A DNA stretch of 64,000 nucleotides from Miscanthus floridulus. Taxonomy: Eukaryota; Streptophyta; Magnoliopsida; Poales; Poaceae. The notes below the pieces were generated by a model. The model was not told where the DNA came from. It worked only from the letters and a program-made list of their open reading frames with translations, and did not search any database. A program made the translations under genes and the position numbers. Positions 20,728 through 31,224 of this stretch are shown piece after piece (the first letter of the stretch is position 1; each line of letters starts with the position of its first letter). The DNA lies in contig NC_089584.1 in NCBI RefSeq assembly GCF_019320115.1, positions 56,478,852 through 56,542,851 on the forward strand. Direction: 5' to 3'.

Positions 20728-21932
20728 TGATGGTGTTTCTTAGCGTAAGCACAGGAATCCACAAGCACACGGATACACCATTGTAACACTTCACCCTGGA
20801 AGTATTCATGGTATCATATTTTCCCAAATAAACCAATGTGTAAGTCTCTTAGCTGGTTCACCTAAGAAAACAAGTGAAAGGGTAGCTTGGGTAGTGAGGC
20901 TTTTCTAAGGGTAGATATCCTAAGTGAAGATAACTTTGACACTATAGACATGCTTTGAGCATCGGGTTGCACCTGGTTTGCCAGGCAATGCTGGTCTATA
21001 GCTCTATGTCGAACCCAGATGTGGGGGAATGCAAGGGACGGAATAGGGCTGTTACCACCTGTCGCCTACCCCTCAACCATTGGGAACGAGGTAAACAAAG
21101 ATAGCTTCTAGCCTAGACACCATGCCTATGCTATTGACTATTACTCTAGCATGCATGCAAGGGTTATCCGTCTCTATCAGGGCCCTTCTACTAGAGTACC
21201 TACCTCAAGGGATGATCGACAAACCCATAAATTTATAATGAATAAAGGTAGCTTTCTTAAGAAATCAATGCCGAAGTTAAACATGAACTTCTTACTCCAA
21301 CTAGTAAGATGATCATAGAGGTACAAGTGGAGGAGTTGCTAGCTCCAACACTCTTCCGCTAAGTGTAGCGAGTACACTAGGTGAGGTTGCTGACAGCCCT
21401 GGCACTTCTCCAACCCTTTCCTCACTCACTCCTACTCTTATTCTAGCTAAAGCTAAGTAGTAATGTAGTTCTTCCTCTCTTCTTGCTCTCTTGATGTCTG
21501 TTCTAGAGGGGAGCTCTACCCCTCTATTTATATAGGGAGTAAGGTGGTGCTTGGAGCTATTCTTGGTGCGAGGATCGAGCTACACTACCTCAGCATGGAG
21601 GCATGCCATATCCTAAGCAAGGAGAGGACGAGCGGCGCTAGCAATGGGTGGGCACCCCCTGGGTTGGCTACCCCTTGACTGCCTCCAATGGCCACCACCT
21701 TTGGTCGATGGCCTCCTGGCTAGACCTAGAGTGCATCCCCATGGTGCCTTTAGTCCATATTTCAAGTTTATATGGGACACTATATGTTTCTTTGGCCTGG
21801 ATGCGCATTCTGCTTTCCCTGATTGCGTATTTTGTCATGTGTTTCATAGTTGTATTCTGCAAAACATGTTTGTACCCAAACTTGTGGAAAGTGTGAGTTA
21901 AAATTCCTAATTCCAAGTTTTGGTGGTCACAT
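20728..21932 (-). repeat. Element B 5' LTR, truncated
   Basis: Begins TGATGGTGTTTCTTAGC and breaks off after gttttggtggtcacat, about 55 bp before the end seen in the 3' LTR copy at 13065-13120. Minus-strand TATA box at 21525-21534 (TATATAAATA). Sequence after 21932 is RNase H coding DNA of element H. Confidence 0.88.
21525..21534 (-). promoter_or_regulatory. TATA box in element B 5' LTR
   Basis: The minus strand reads TATATAAATA, at the equivalent place to the TATA box of the element A LTR. Confidence 0.6.
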
Positions 21933-22942
21933 ATACACTGACCACAAAAGTCTCAAATACATCTTCACTCAACCTGAGCTAAACATGACACAACGTAGAT
22001 GGTTAGAGCTAATCAAGGACTATAATTTGGAAGTGCACTACCATCCAGGAAAAGCTAATGTTGTAGCAGATGCACTTAGTCGGAAATCTCATTGTAACAC
22101 CTTGGAAGCCTTGTTGGAAGATGGATTTAATTTGTTACATCCTGTTGTGCTACACAATATCACTGTCAATTGCTCACTTGAGAGCAAAATCATAGAACTA
22201 TAGAAGACAGATGTGGGTGTGTTCCACAACAAGCGAAAGATGAAAGAATAGGAAACCAAGCATTTTAGGTTGGATGAAAGAGGTGTGCTATGGTTTGAGG
22301 ACCGACTTGTGGTACCGAAAGACCAAGAACATAGAAATCAAATTTTAGATGAAGCTCATTCATCAAAGTTATCTATCCATCCAGGTAGTAGCAAAATGTA
22401 TCAAGATTTGAAAAGCCATTTTTGGTGGACCAAGATGAAGAAGGAAATCGCTGCATATGTCGCTAGGTGTGATAATTGCAGTAGAGTCAAGGCCATTCAT
22501 TTGAAATATGCTGGATTACTTCAGCCATTGCCTATTTCAGGCTGGAAATGGGAGGAAATAAGTATGGACTTTATTATAGGCCTCCCACTAACACAACAAG
22601 GTCATGATTCTATATGGGTCATTGTAGATTGCCTTACCAAGTCAGCGCATTTCATACTAGTTAACACGGTGTATCATGCGGCGAAGTATGCTGAGCTGTA
22701 TATTTCTTAGATCATGAAACTACATGGAGTACCAAGGACCATAATCTCAGATTGTGGACCATAGTTTATAGCTGGCTTCTGGGAACACTTGCACCAGGCC
22801 TTGGGAACTAAACTAATGAGAAGTTTAGCATATCGTCCACAAACTTCAGGATAGACCGAGCGAGTGAACTAGATCTTAGAAGATATGCTGAGAGCTTGTG
22901 TTATATCCTCCAAGGGTTCATGGGAAAAGTGGCTACCTTTAG
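21931..22942 (+). pseudogene. Element H RNase H end and integrase, upstream part
   Basis: Opens inside RNase H with [19 protein letters not shown] and [20 protein letters not shown], then integrase: the zinc domain with EAHSSKLSIHPGSSK and VARCDNCSRV (two His, two Cys present), the first catalytic Asp in SMDFIIGLP, and the core through VHLHGV-like sequence to about 22740. Five TAG codons (for example 22201, 22249, 22708) interrupt it; element F has Gln codons at several matching places, consistent with CAG to TAG. It ends at the target duplication TTTAG of element G and resumes at 30566. The enzyme would integrate the element cDNA. Confidence 0.85.
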
Positions 22943-23904
22943 TAATGAGGACATTCCTAGCATTCACTCATCTTCAAATGAAACTCCACTTGATAAAGCT
23001 GGTCTAATTACAAGAAGTAGAGCTAAACAATTGGAGAAGGAAATTCATTCTCAGGTGAACGCTAACCTTATGTTTAATAATCAGTTTATGTTGAATGAAC
23101 CTATGCTTTTGAGTTCTTGTTCCAATGTCCTTAGGAATGATGGAGTGTATGAACCAGCATGGGATGAAGATGGATTCAAGCCTCTGGACATTTGAACCAA
23201 GAAGCCTATGGTGTGCAAGAATAAAATGGTGGTTCATCACCTTTGCATGGAAATGCAACCAGAAGCTAGATGACTGATACATGGTACGAATTCCAATCAT
23301 CACCGCGGACAGAATACAAGGAGTTAGACGGTGTTCTATATGTGGATGGAAGCATCTTCAAGTCTACTTTCCAGCCTATCAAACGGCTCATTATTTGGAC
23401 TTCCCAATAAAGAGTTATGCTCATTTTAGTAACTGCTATCAGAAGCTGAAAGACGCGCGAACCAGCCACGAAATCCACTGGTGCATGCGCATGCTGCCAT
23501 TCACTCCAAGCTGAACATCCCTATCCCTATATATATCTTGTACTAGACAATGAAAGGTTAGATCTTGACTAGCTGAATTCCGAATACACAAACTCGTGGA
23601 GTTTTGTTTATGCGTGAGTCTTGAGAGGCTTGCAACACTTGTTCTTTTGATTCCTGAGGGAGTTGTAGAACGCCGAACTATGGTTCACCTAGTTCATGCC
23701 TTCACATCTATAGGGTGTGATTGCGTGGGCTGTTTCGTCGGTATGTGGAAGGGTGATTGTCTTGGTAGTTTGTCGTGTGGACAGCCTCACGAAGCACTGC
23801 CTCTTTACCAGGTCACGCAGCGACAAGTTATCAAGTTCGCGGATCCTATGAGAAGATCGGGCCACAAAACTTGCTACACGCGTTGCATAGGCGTGTGCAC
23901 ATCA
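22943..23904 (+). repeat. Element G 5' LTR (962 bp)
   Basis: Starts TAATGAGGACATTCC and ends GTGTGCACATCA. It carries a copy of the C-terminal coding end of the polyprotein (22950-23195), which is not in a gene context here. TATATATAT at 23528-23536 is a likely TATA box. The terminal dinucleotide is TA rather than TG if the target duplication is taken at face value. Confidence 0.92.
23528..23536 (+). promoter_or_regulatory. TATA box in element G 5' LTR
   Basis: TATATATAT in the context ccctatatatatcttgtac, conserved at 30184-30192 in the other LTR. Confidence 0.6.
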
Positions 23905-23906
23905 TC

Positions 23907-23919
23907 TGGTACCAGAGCC
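23907..23919 (+). other. Element G primer-binding site (initiator tRNA-Met type)
   Basis: TGGTACCAGAGCC, one base different from TGGTATCAGAGCC, 2 bp after the LTR. Confidence 0.85.
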
Positions 23920-24817
23920 TCCGTTTACTCGTTAGGATTGTTCTTGTTTTTGGTAGGATAGAGTTTATATACCTACTGTCCACTAATAGCCAAAAAAGAA
24001 AACCTACAGCCCAAATTCATATGTGCTACTGATTTTGTAGTTTGCTTTATCGAGTTTTAATCCTTTAAGATTTGTCTAGTTGCTGAATTTTTCTTTTCCA
24101 CATCATTCTAGTTGTTATCATTGTTCTAATCATCAAATCACTTGCTGCATCCCACCCTTGTTCTGATCGTCATTGCTTGCTGCATATATATAAATCAAAA
24201 AAAAAACCCACCCATTCCACCCTTGTTTTCTACCCGCCACAAATTCCCCATGCGAGTTTCTTGTTTTTGTGCTGCGCCGTCCATCTTAGTTGATCCTTAT
24301 GTGCCCCTTTAGTTGAAAGTTATGCTGCGTTTCTCACAAAGGTTAAAAGAAAAGATGTATATGGGTCAAAAGAAGGACTGAAAACAACGAGTTCTTGTTC
24401 AAAAAAAAGGGAAAGAAAAGAAGTAAAAGAGAATTGTGTTCAGCACACCACAAAGGGGTTTGGGCAGCAACAAGTTTCGGTTGGTGCAATTGGTGTTCAT
24501 CTATCCACTTCCTACATCTTGTTCCTTTCTTTGAGCATCTTTTCCTTTATATTCAGCAACTTAGACTTGAGTTCTTGGATTATTATTCGGTTTTGCATTA
24601 CTACATTTCAGCGCATTCCATTTACATATTACCCCACCAAGCTCCACTTAAAAGCACCGTGAGCTGTTGCATCGTAGTCTCTTCACTCTTCCACTACAGA
24701 TTGCAGCCCCAGTTCTTGCCCTTTCTAGGAAGAGAAAGAACTTGTTCAGCAAGTGGTGAGGGAGTGATTCCACATATATTCCACATATATATTGTCCTTT
24801 TTTTCCCCTCTACTAAT
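23920..24817 (+). other. Element G leader
   Basis: About 900 bp between the PBS and the gag start, with an A-run near 24197-24206 and pyrimidine-rich tracts before 24810. An open frame from ATG 24395 is in phase with gag, but its translation has no gag character. The later ATG at 24818 is preferred as the start. Confidence 0.6.
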
Positions 24818-26100
24818 ATGGCAGGACGTGGAGATGGTGTCGCTGTTTCAGTGGAGGAATTCTAGGAGCTGCGTACACAAATGAATGATTTGATGCAACA
24901 ACTACAAACTCTCCAATTGAACATGCCTCATAGAGAACCACCACCAAATGAGGATGATGACAATGAGGATAACGAGGCACCACGTCGTGCCACTGGTCAT
25001 GGACATGGACGTGGTGGGTTTGGCCATGGTTTTGGTCGTGCTTGGCATGTTCTAGTTGGAGGTAGAGATTATGATGGTGATGATGATATGTTGTCCGACA
25101 TGGATGATCATCGGCATGGTGTCCATCATGGTTATCGTGACCGCCATCGTCGTCATGATGATGATGGTTTAAGCAAAGTGAAAGTGTCTATTCCAAAATT
25201 TAACGGAAAGGAAAGTGCTGATGATTATTTTGAGTGGGAGACCAAGGTTGATCAGATCTTTGATTTCTATACTTACCCTCCTGTCAAGAAAGCAAAGCTT
25301 GTTGCAATTGAGTTCACAGGTTATGCAATCACTTGGTGGAATCAAGTGTGTGCTGATTTCTGCCGTGTTGGACATGATCGTATTACTTGGGATGACATGA
25401 AACGAGAAATGAGGCAGAGATTTGTTCCTGCCCATTATTCTCGTGAGCTACATTTGAGGCTGAAATGTCTTGTCCAAGGTCATCGTAGTGTGGATGAATA
25501 TTTTTAGGAAATGGAAATGTGTCTACTTCGTACCGGTATCACTGAAGATGAGGAATCAACGATGGCTCAATTTTTGGTTGGTCTTAATAAACCAATCGCA
25601 GACAAGGTGGACATGACTAATTACAACACTATGGATGAATTGCTACATTTTGCAAAAAGGGCAGAATGGCAGCTTGCTGAATCTTATAAGAATCGTGCTT
25701 CATTTTTAGTTCCTCATACTTCTACTCCATGGCGCCATTCACAGCAGCATGGGTCAGAGGTGCACACACCTTCATCTCGTGCAACTTCTCGTTCAAATTC
25801 AACGTCTGCCAAACATTTTGAATCAAGAGGCAAAGCTGTAAATTCCAATCAGTCCAGCTCCTCTGTTACAGCAGCCCAACGGAAGACAAGCAAGATTGAG
25901 TGTTTTAAGTGTGGTGGTCATGGACATAAGCAAGCTGAATGTCCCAATCGGCGTACCATTATTGCACTTGCTGATGGTTCTTATGATTCTCAAAGTGAAG
26001 AGGATGAAGAGTTTAACAATGTATTTGCATATCTAAATCTTGATACTTGTGAGTATTCAGCTGAGGATGGTACATTTGAGCTAGGTCTGAATTGTTTAGC
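24818..26100 (+). pseudogene. Element G gag (capsid and nucleocapsid), first part of the gag-pol frame
   Basis: Start ATG 24818 (MAGRGDG), preceded by a pyrimidine-rich leader. A short predicted helix (residues 22-45) is followed by a Gly/His/Arg-rich and then Asp/His-rich low-complexity region (about residues 46-118), a capsid domain beginning VSIPKFNGKESADDYFEWE with ITWWNQV and QRFVPAHYSRELH, and a CCHC zinc knuckle CFKCGGHGHKQAEC at residues 362-375, all ligands intact. Stops at 24863-24865 and 25505-25507 are both TAG. The frame is otherwise unbroken and fused to pol with no frameshift. The product forms particles and binds the RNA. Confidence 0.88.
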
Positions 26101-28330
26101 CATTCAACCTATTCCAACTTTTGCTCATAATAACATGCTACAAGATATTATTTCTCCATCTTCTGACGAGATTACTAGTGCTGATTTTGATGAGTTGCTT
26201 GCTGATTTTCCTGATTTGGAGCCTTCTACAATGAATACACCATCTCCTTCTTTGGTGGTTAGGAGAGTTCTTTCCACTCAGTTTGTTGCTACTGAACAAG
26301 GACAACGCCATAATTTGTTTCAGTCCCGATGCAAAGTGAAAGGACAAGTGTGCCGTTTCATCATAGATGGTGGGAGCTGCAATAATATTGTTAGTGCTTT
26401 GCTTGTTGAGAAGCTTGGTTTGTAGCCATGTCGCCATCCACATCCATACCATATGCAATGGTTGAATAATTCTAGGACAGTTAAGGTTTCAGCCATGATT
26501 CGTTTGTCATTTTCCATTGGTGATTATCATGGAGAGGTTGATTGTGATATTGTCCCCATGCAAGCATGCCATTTGCTGCTTGGTCGGCCCTGGCAATTTG
26601 ATGTGGATTCGGTGCATTTTGGATGGTCTAACAAATACACTTTCATTGCTAATGACAAGAAGGTGGTTCTTGTTCCATTATCTCTAGAGGAGATACATGT
26701 TTCAGATGTGGCTCGCATGAAAAGAGAGGAATCTAAAAAAAGAAAACTGAGTGAGACCCACAACACTAGTAAGGAAGATAGTTCTAAAGCATCCAGCCAC
26801 ATAAAGCCCCATTCCACTTTAAAACAGCCACACCAAACTGAGTGCTTATTTGTGAGCAGGAGTGATTTGAGAGATGTGACAAACACTACAGCCCCATTCT
26901 TTGTACTATTGTACAAGGAGGTTTTACTTTCCACTAACAACTTACCTTGCTCGCTGCCTAGTGTTGTTCTTGATTTGTTACAGGACTTTGAGGATGTTTT
27001 TCCTGATGAGCTACCAGCTGGACTTCCCCCACTTCGCCGCATTGAGCATCAAATTGACTTGGTCCCTGGTGCTTCTCTTCCCAACCGTCCAGCATACCGC
27101 ACAAACCTTGAAGAAACAAAGGAAATTCAGCAACAGGTAAAAGAGCTTTTGGACAAAGGGTATGTTCGTGAATCCTTATCACCATGTGCTATTCCTATTT
27201 TGTTAGTTCCAAAGAAAGATGGTTCTTGGCGTATGTGTGTTGATTGTCGTGCTATCAATGCTATAACTATTCGATATCGTCACCCTATTCCAAGGCTTGA
27301 TGACATGTTAGATGAGCTGAGTGGTTCAACTATTTTCACCAAGATTGATTTACGTAGTGGTTATCATCAAATTCGAATGAAAATAGGTGATGAATAGAAA
27401 ACAACATTTAAAACTAAATTTGGTCTCTATGAATGGCTTGTGATGCCCTTTGGTTTGACAAATGCTCCTTCAACTTTTATGCGTTTGATGAATCATGTGT
27501 TAAGAGCTTTCATTGGCAAATTTGTTGTTGTTTATTTTGATGATATCCTAATCTATAGCAGATCATTTGATGAACACCTTGATCATATCTGTCAAGTTCT
27601 TGCTGTTTTGAGAGCTGACAAATTCTATGGAAACATCGCTAAATGCACATTTTGCACAGACCGTGTTGTTTTTCTTGGATTTGTTATTTCTGCAGATGGA
27701 ATTCAAGTTGATGAAGAAAAGGTTAAAGCAATAAAGGATTGGCCTACACCTACAAATGTGAGTCAAGTTTGAAGTTTTCATGGTCTTGCAGGTTTTTACA
27801 GGTGTTTTGTTAAAGATTTCAGCACCATCGCTGCACCCCTCAACAAATTGACAAAGAAGGATGTTCCATTCAAGTGGGGTGATGAACAAGACCAAGCCTT
27901 CAATGAGCTAAAAACAAAGCTTTGTGAAGCACCGCTGCTACAACTTCCTGATTTTGGTAAGACATTTGAGATCGAATGTGATGCAAGTGGTATTGGCATA
28001 GGAGGTGTACTACTTCAAGAAGGTAAACCTGTTGCCTACTTTTCTAAAAAGTTGAATGGTCCACATCTGAATTATTCTATCTATGATAAAGAGCTTTATG
28101 CCTTAGTTTGAGTTTTGGAAGTTTGGCAACATTATTTGTTACCTAAAGAATTTGTCATCCATTCTGATCATGAAGCTTTGAAATATCTAAAAACTCAAGG
28201 CAAACTGAACCGTAGACATGCTAAATGGATTGAGTTCATTGAAACATTTCCCTATGTTGTAAAACATAAGCGTGGAAAAGATAACATTGTTGCCGATGCC
28301 TTATCACGGAGATGTGGTTTGGTTACACAA
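26101..28330 (+). pseudogene. Element G protease, reverse transcriptase and RNase H
   Basis: Same frame as gag. The protease active site is in FIIDGGSCNNIV (Asp at residue 517). RT motifs are [59 protein letters not shown] and the catalytic YFDD (residues 906-909, both Asp present). RNase H motifs are [33 protein letters not shown] and [11 protein letters not shown]. In-frame stops at 26423-26425 and 27395-27397 are TAG; those at 27770-27772 and 28109-28111 are TGA. No indel breaks the frame. Apart from the stops, the catalytic residues I can identify are intact. These enzymes copy the packaged RNA into cDNA. Confidence 0.92.
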
Positions 28331-29851
28331 TTAGATACAAAAGTACTTGGTTTGGAATCCATTAAAACACTCTATGCAGCCGATTCTGATTTTAAAGAAC
28401 CTTTCTCTCATTGCATTGCTGGAAAAGGCTGGGACAAGTATTATGTGCATGATGGTTTTTTATTTCGGACTAACAAACTATGCATTCTAGCCTACTTGAT
28501 TCGTCAAGTTCTTTTGCAGGAAGCACATTCTAGTGGCTTAGCTAGTCATTTTGGCGTCAAAAAGACATTGGACATGCTCTCCGATCATTTCTTTTGGCCA
28601 CATATGCGACGTGATGTCCAGCGACATGTTGCACGCTGCATAATCTACTTGAAAGCTAAGTCCCGCCTTAATCCCCATGGTCTTTATACTCCATTACCAG
28701 TTCTGAATGTACCTTGGGAAGATATATCCATGGATTTTATTTTGGGGTTACCTCGGTCTCAGAGGGGGAGGGATTCTATCTTTGTTGTTGTTGACCGATT
28801 CTCTAAAATGGCACATTTTATTCCATGTCATAAGAACGACGATGCTTCACACGTTGCTGATTTGTTTTTCAGGGAGATCGTTCGTTTACATGGAGTACCA
28901 AGGACTATTGTTTCAGATCGGGATACAAAATTTCTAAGCTATTTTTGGAAGACGTTAGGGGCTAAACTTGGTACAAAGTTGTTATTTTCCACCACTTGTC
29001 ATCCGCAAACCGATGGGCAAACTGAAGTTGTCAACCGTACCTTGTCCACCATGTTGCGTGCTGTGTTGAAAAAGAATTTGAAGCAGTGGGAAGACTGCCT
29101 TCCACATGTTGAATTTGCTTATAACAGGGCAGTCCATTCCACAACAAACTTTTGTCCATTTGAAATTGTTTATGGGTTTAAACCACATACTCCCATGGAT
29201 CTTTTGCCTTTACCATTACAGGAACAAGTTAACTTGGATGCAGCAAAGAGATCAGATTTTCTCAAGAAGCTACATGATGAGACAAGAAGGAATATCAAGA
29301 AGAAATCAGCACAATATGCAAAGCAAGCGAACAAAGGTAAGAAGAAGGTTACATTCCAGCCCAGAGACCTCGTGTGGTTGCATCTACGCAAGGATCAATT
29401 TCCCCAATAGCGCAAGAGTAAGTTATCTCCTAGGGGTGATGGTCCATTCAAGGTTTTACACAAGATAAATGATAATGCTTACAAAATTGAGCTACCACCT
29501 GAATATTCCAATGTGAGTACAACATTCAATGTCAAAGACTTGCTTCCATTTGTTGGTGAGCCTGAGTCGAGGACAACTCCTTCTCAAGAGGGGGAGGCTA
29601 CTGAGGACATTCCTAGCATTCACTCATCTTCAAATGAAACTCCACTTGATAAAGCTGGTCCAATTACAAGAAGTAGAGCTAAACAATTGGAGAAGGAAAT
29701 TCATTCTCAGGTGAACGCTAACCTTATGTTTAATAATCAGTTTATGTTGAATGAGCCTATGCTTTTGAGTTCTTGTTCCAATGTCCTTAGGAATGATGGA
29801 GTGTATGAACCAGCATGGGATGAAGATGGATTCAAGCCTCTGGACATTTGA
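28331..29851 (+). pseudogene. Element G integrase and C-terminal tail ending inside the 3' LTR
   Basis: Continues the gag-pol frame. The zinc domain has [12 protein letters not shown] with both His, but the Cys pair reads C-I-I-Y (Cys 1274, Tyr 1277), so the last zinc ligand is lost. The catalytic triad is intact: Asp 1306 in MDFILG, Asp 1367 in SDRDTKF and Glu 1403 in QTEVVN, with the expected 35-residue spacing. A GDGPFKVLHKIND block marks the C-terminal domain. TAG at 29408-29410 interrupts it. The final 84 or so residues lie in the 3' LTR and include PITRSRAKQLEKEIHSQ, with the stop TGA at 29849-29851. There is no canonical chromodomain; the tail resembles the CRM type. Total frame is 1,677 codons. 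Confidence 0.9.
29581..29598 (+). other. Element G polypurine tract
   Basis: ttctcaagagggggaggc directly before the 3' LTR, inside the coding frame. Confidence 0.8.
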
Positions 29852-30560
29852 ACCAAGAAGCCAATGGTGTGCAAGAATAAAATGGTGGTTCATCACCTTT
29901 GCATGGAAATGCAACCAGAAGCTAGATGACTGATACATGGTATGAATTCCAATCATCACCGTAGACGGAATACAAGGAGTTAGATGGTGTTCTATATGTA
30001 GATGGAAGCATCTTCAAGTCTACTTTCCAGCCTATCAAACGGCTCATTATTTGGACTTCCCAATAAAAAGTTATGCTCATTTTAGTAACTGCTATCAGAA
30101 GCTGAAAGACACGCGAACCAGCCATGAAATCCACTGGTGCATGTGCATGCTGCCATTTACTCCAAGCTGAACGTCCCTATCCCTATATATATCTTGTACT
30201 AGACAATGAAAGGTTAGATCTTGATTAGCTGAATTCAGAATACACAAACTCATGGAGTTTTGTTTATGCGTGAGTCTTGAGAGGCTTGCAACACTTGTTC
30301 TTTTGATTCCTGAGGGAGTTGTAGAATGCCGAACTGCAGTTCACCTAGTTCGTGCCTTCATGTCTATAGGGCGTGATTGCGTGGGCTGTTTCATCGGTAC
30401 ATGGAAGGGTGATTGTCTCGGTAGTTTGTCGCGTGGATAGCCTCGTAGTGCACTGCCTCTTCACCAGGTCACGCAGTGACAAGTTATCAAGTTCGCAGAT
30501 CCTACGAGAAGATCGGGCCACAAAACTTGCTACACGCATTGCATAGGTGTGTGCACATCA
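29599..30560 (+). repeat. Element G 3' LTR (962 bp)
   Basis: Starts TACTGAGGACATTCC and ends GTGTGCACATCA, followed by target duplication TTTAG. Same length as the 5' LTR. It contains the end of the gag-pol frame (to 29851) and a TATA box at 30184-30192. Confidence 0.92.
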
Positions 30561-30565
30561 TTTAG

Positions 30566-31224
30566 CCAAGGTTTCCTACAACAATAGTTATCAAGAGAGC
30601 ATCAAAATGGCTCCTTTTGAAGCCTTGTTTGGTCGGAAATGTAGAACTCCTTTTAATTGAATTGAGCCCAGAGAAAGAAGATATTGTGGCATTGACTTTG
30701 TTGCAGAAGCTGAAGAGCAAGTATGTGTTATCCAACAACATATGAAAGTAGCTCAGTCCAGACAAAAGAGTTATGCTGATAAGAGAAGAAGACCATTAAC
30801 CTTCGAAGTGGGAGACTATGTGTACTTAAAGGTTTTGCCCATGAAGGGAGTGTAGAGATTTGGAGTAAAAAGGAAGCTTGTGCCTAGATATGTAGGGCCA
30901 TACCAGATTATCGAACAGAAGGGAAATGTCGCCTATAAGTTACAACTTCCTCCTCAGATGAGTGCTATATTCGTTGTCTTTGATGTTTCCTAGTTAAAAA
31001 GATATCTTCGCATACCTGATGAAGCTATTGCACCCACCAACATTAAGCTCCAATCAGATTTGACTTATGAAGAGAAGCCAATCTGAGTGCTAGAAGAAAT
31101 AGAAAGAGTAACACGGAGCCAAGTCATTAAGTTCTACAAGGTGGTGTGGAAGTTTATTCCGCCTTTTCTGAAAAATGGTAGGTCTTTCAAATCTCAAGGC
31201 AAGATTTCTATAAGGGGGAGGGGC
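30566..31224 (+). pseudogene. Element H integrase C-terminus and deleted chromodomain
   Basis: Resumes the integrase frame of 22942 after element [39 protein letters not shown], then PRYVGPYQIIEQKGNVAYKL (the GPY/F-type C-terminal domain) and a chromodomain beginning YEEKPI and VLEEIERVTRSQVIKFYKVVW (31060-31150). Compared with element F, about 48 bp are missing right after KVVW, removing the NNHSEQDATWERED segment that carries the second half of the domain. Stops include a TGA where F has Trp and a TAG near 30855. A chromodomain normally steers integration to marked chromatin. The polypurine tract tataagggggaggggc (31209-31224) follows. Confidence 0.85.

Larger units (their letters stand above)
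12824..21932 (-). mobile_element. Element B: Athila-type retrotransposon with an extra ORF, both LTRs truncated
   Basis: In transcription order (leftward): 5' LTR 20728-21932, PBS 20701-20719, gag/protease remnants 19950-20640, RT split by Cas1, RNase H, integrase, extra ORF 14548-15317, 3' untranslated region, polypurine tract 13121-13137 and a 3' LTR fragment 12824-13120. The LTR family is defined by TGATGGT at the 5' LTR outer end and ACCATCA at the 3' LTR inner end. The 5' LTR lacks about its last 55 bp, and the 3' LTR keeps only its last roughly 297 bp. Most of gag is deleted. RT and RNase H motifs are Athila-like. Confidence 0.85.
22943..30560 (+). mobile_element. Element G: CRM-like chromovirus, nearly complete, inserted in element H integrase
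   Basis: A 7,618-bp element with two 962-bp LTRs, flanked by a perfect target duplication TTTAG (22938-22942, 30561-30565). It has an initiator tRNA-Met type PBS, one continuous gag-pol frame (24818-29851) that ends inside the 3' LTR, and a polypurine tract. No ordinary chromodomain follows integrase. The single ORF running into the LTR, the PBS type, the LTR and total sizes and the integrase tail resemble centromeric retrotransposons (CRM clade); that assignment is inference. The LTRs differ at roughly 40-50 positions by eye, mostly transitions. Confidence 0.9.

Noticed and set aside
23596..24032. Plus-strand frames of 121 and 85 codons in the G 5' LTR and leader
   Set aside because: The first is not kept in the equivalent 3' LTR (shorter, broken at 30440), and neither has domain character.
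24395..24817. Gag start of element G at ATG 24395
   Set aside because: The frame is in phase but its translation is unlike gag; the start at 24818 opens with a gag-like N-terminus.
26527..27042. A 171-codon minus-strand frame opposite element G pol
   Set aside because: It is a shadow of the gag-pol frame on the other strand; the plus frame has all protease and RT motifs.
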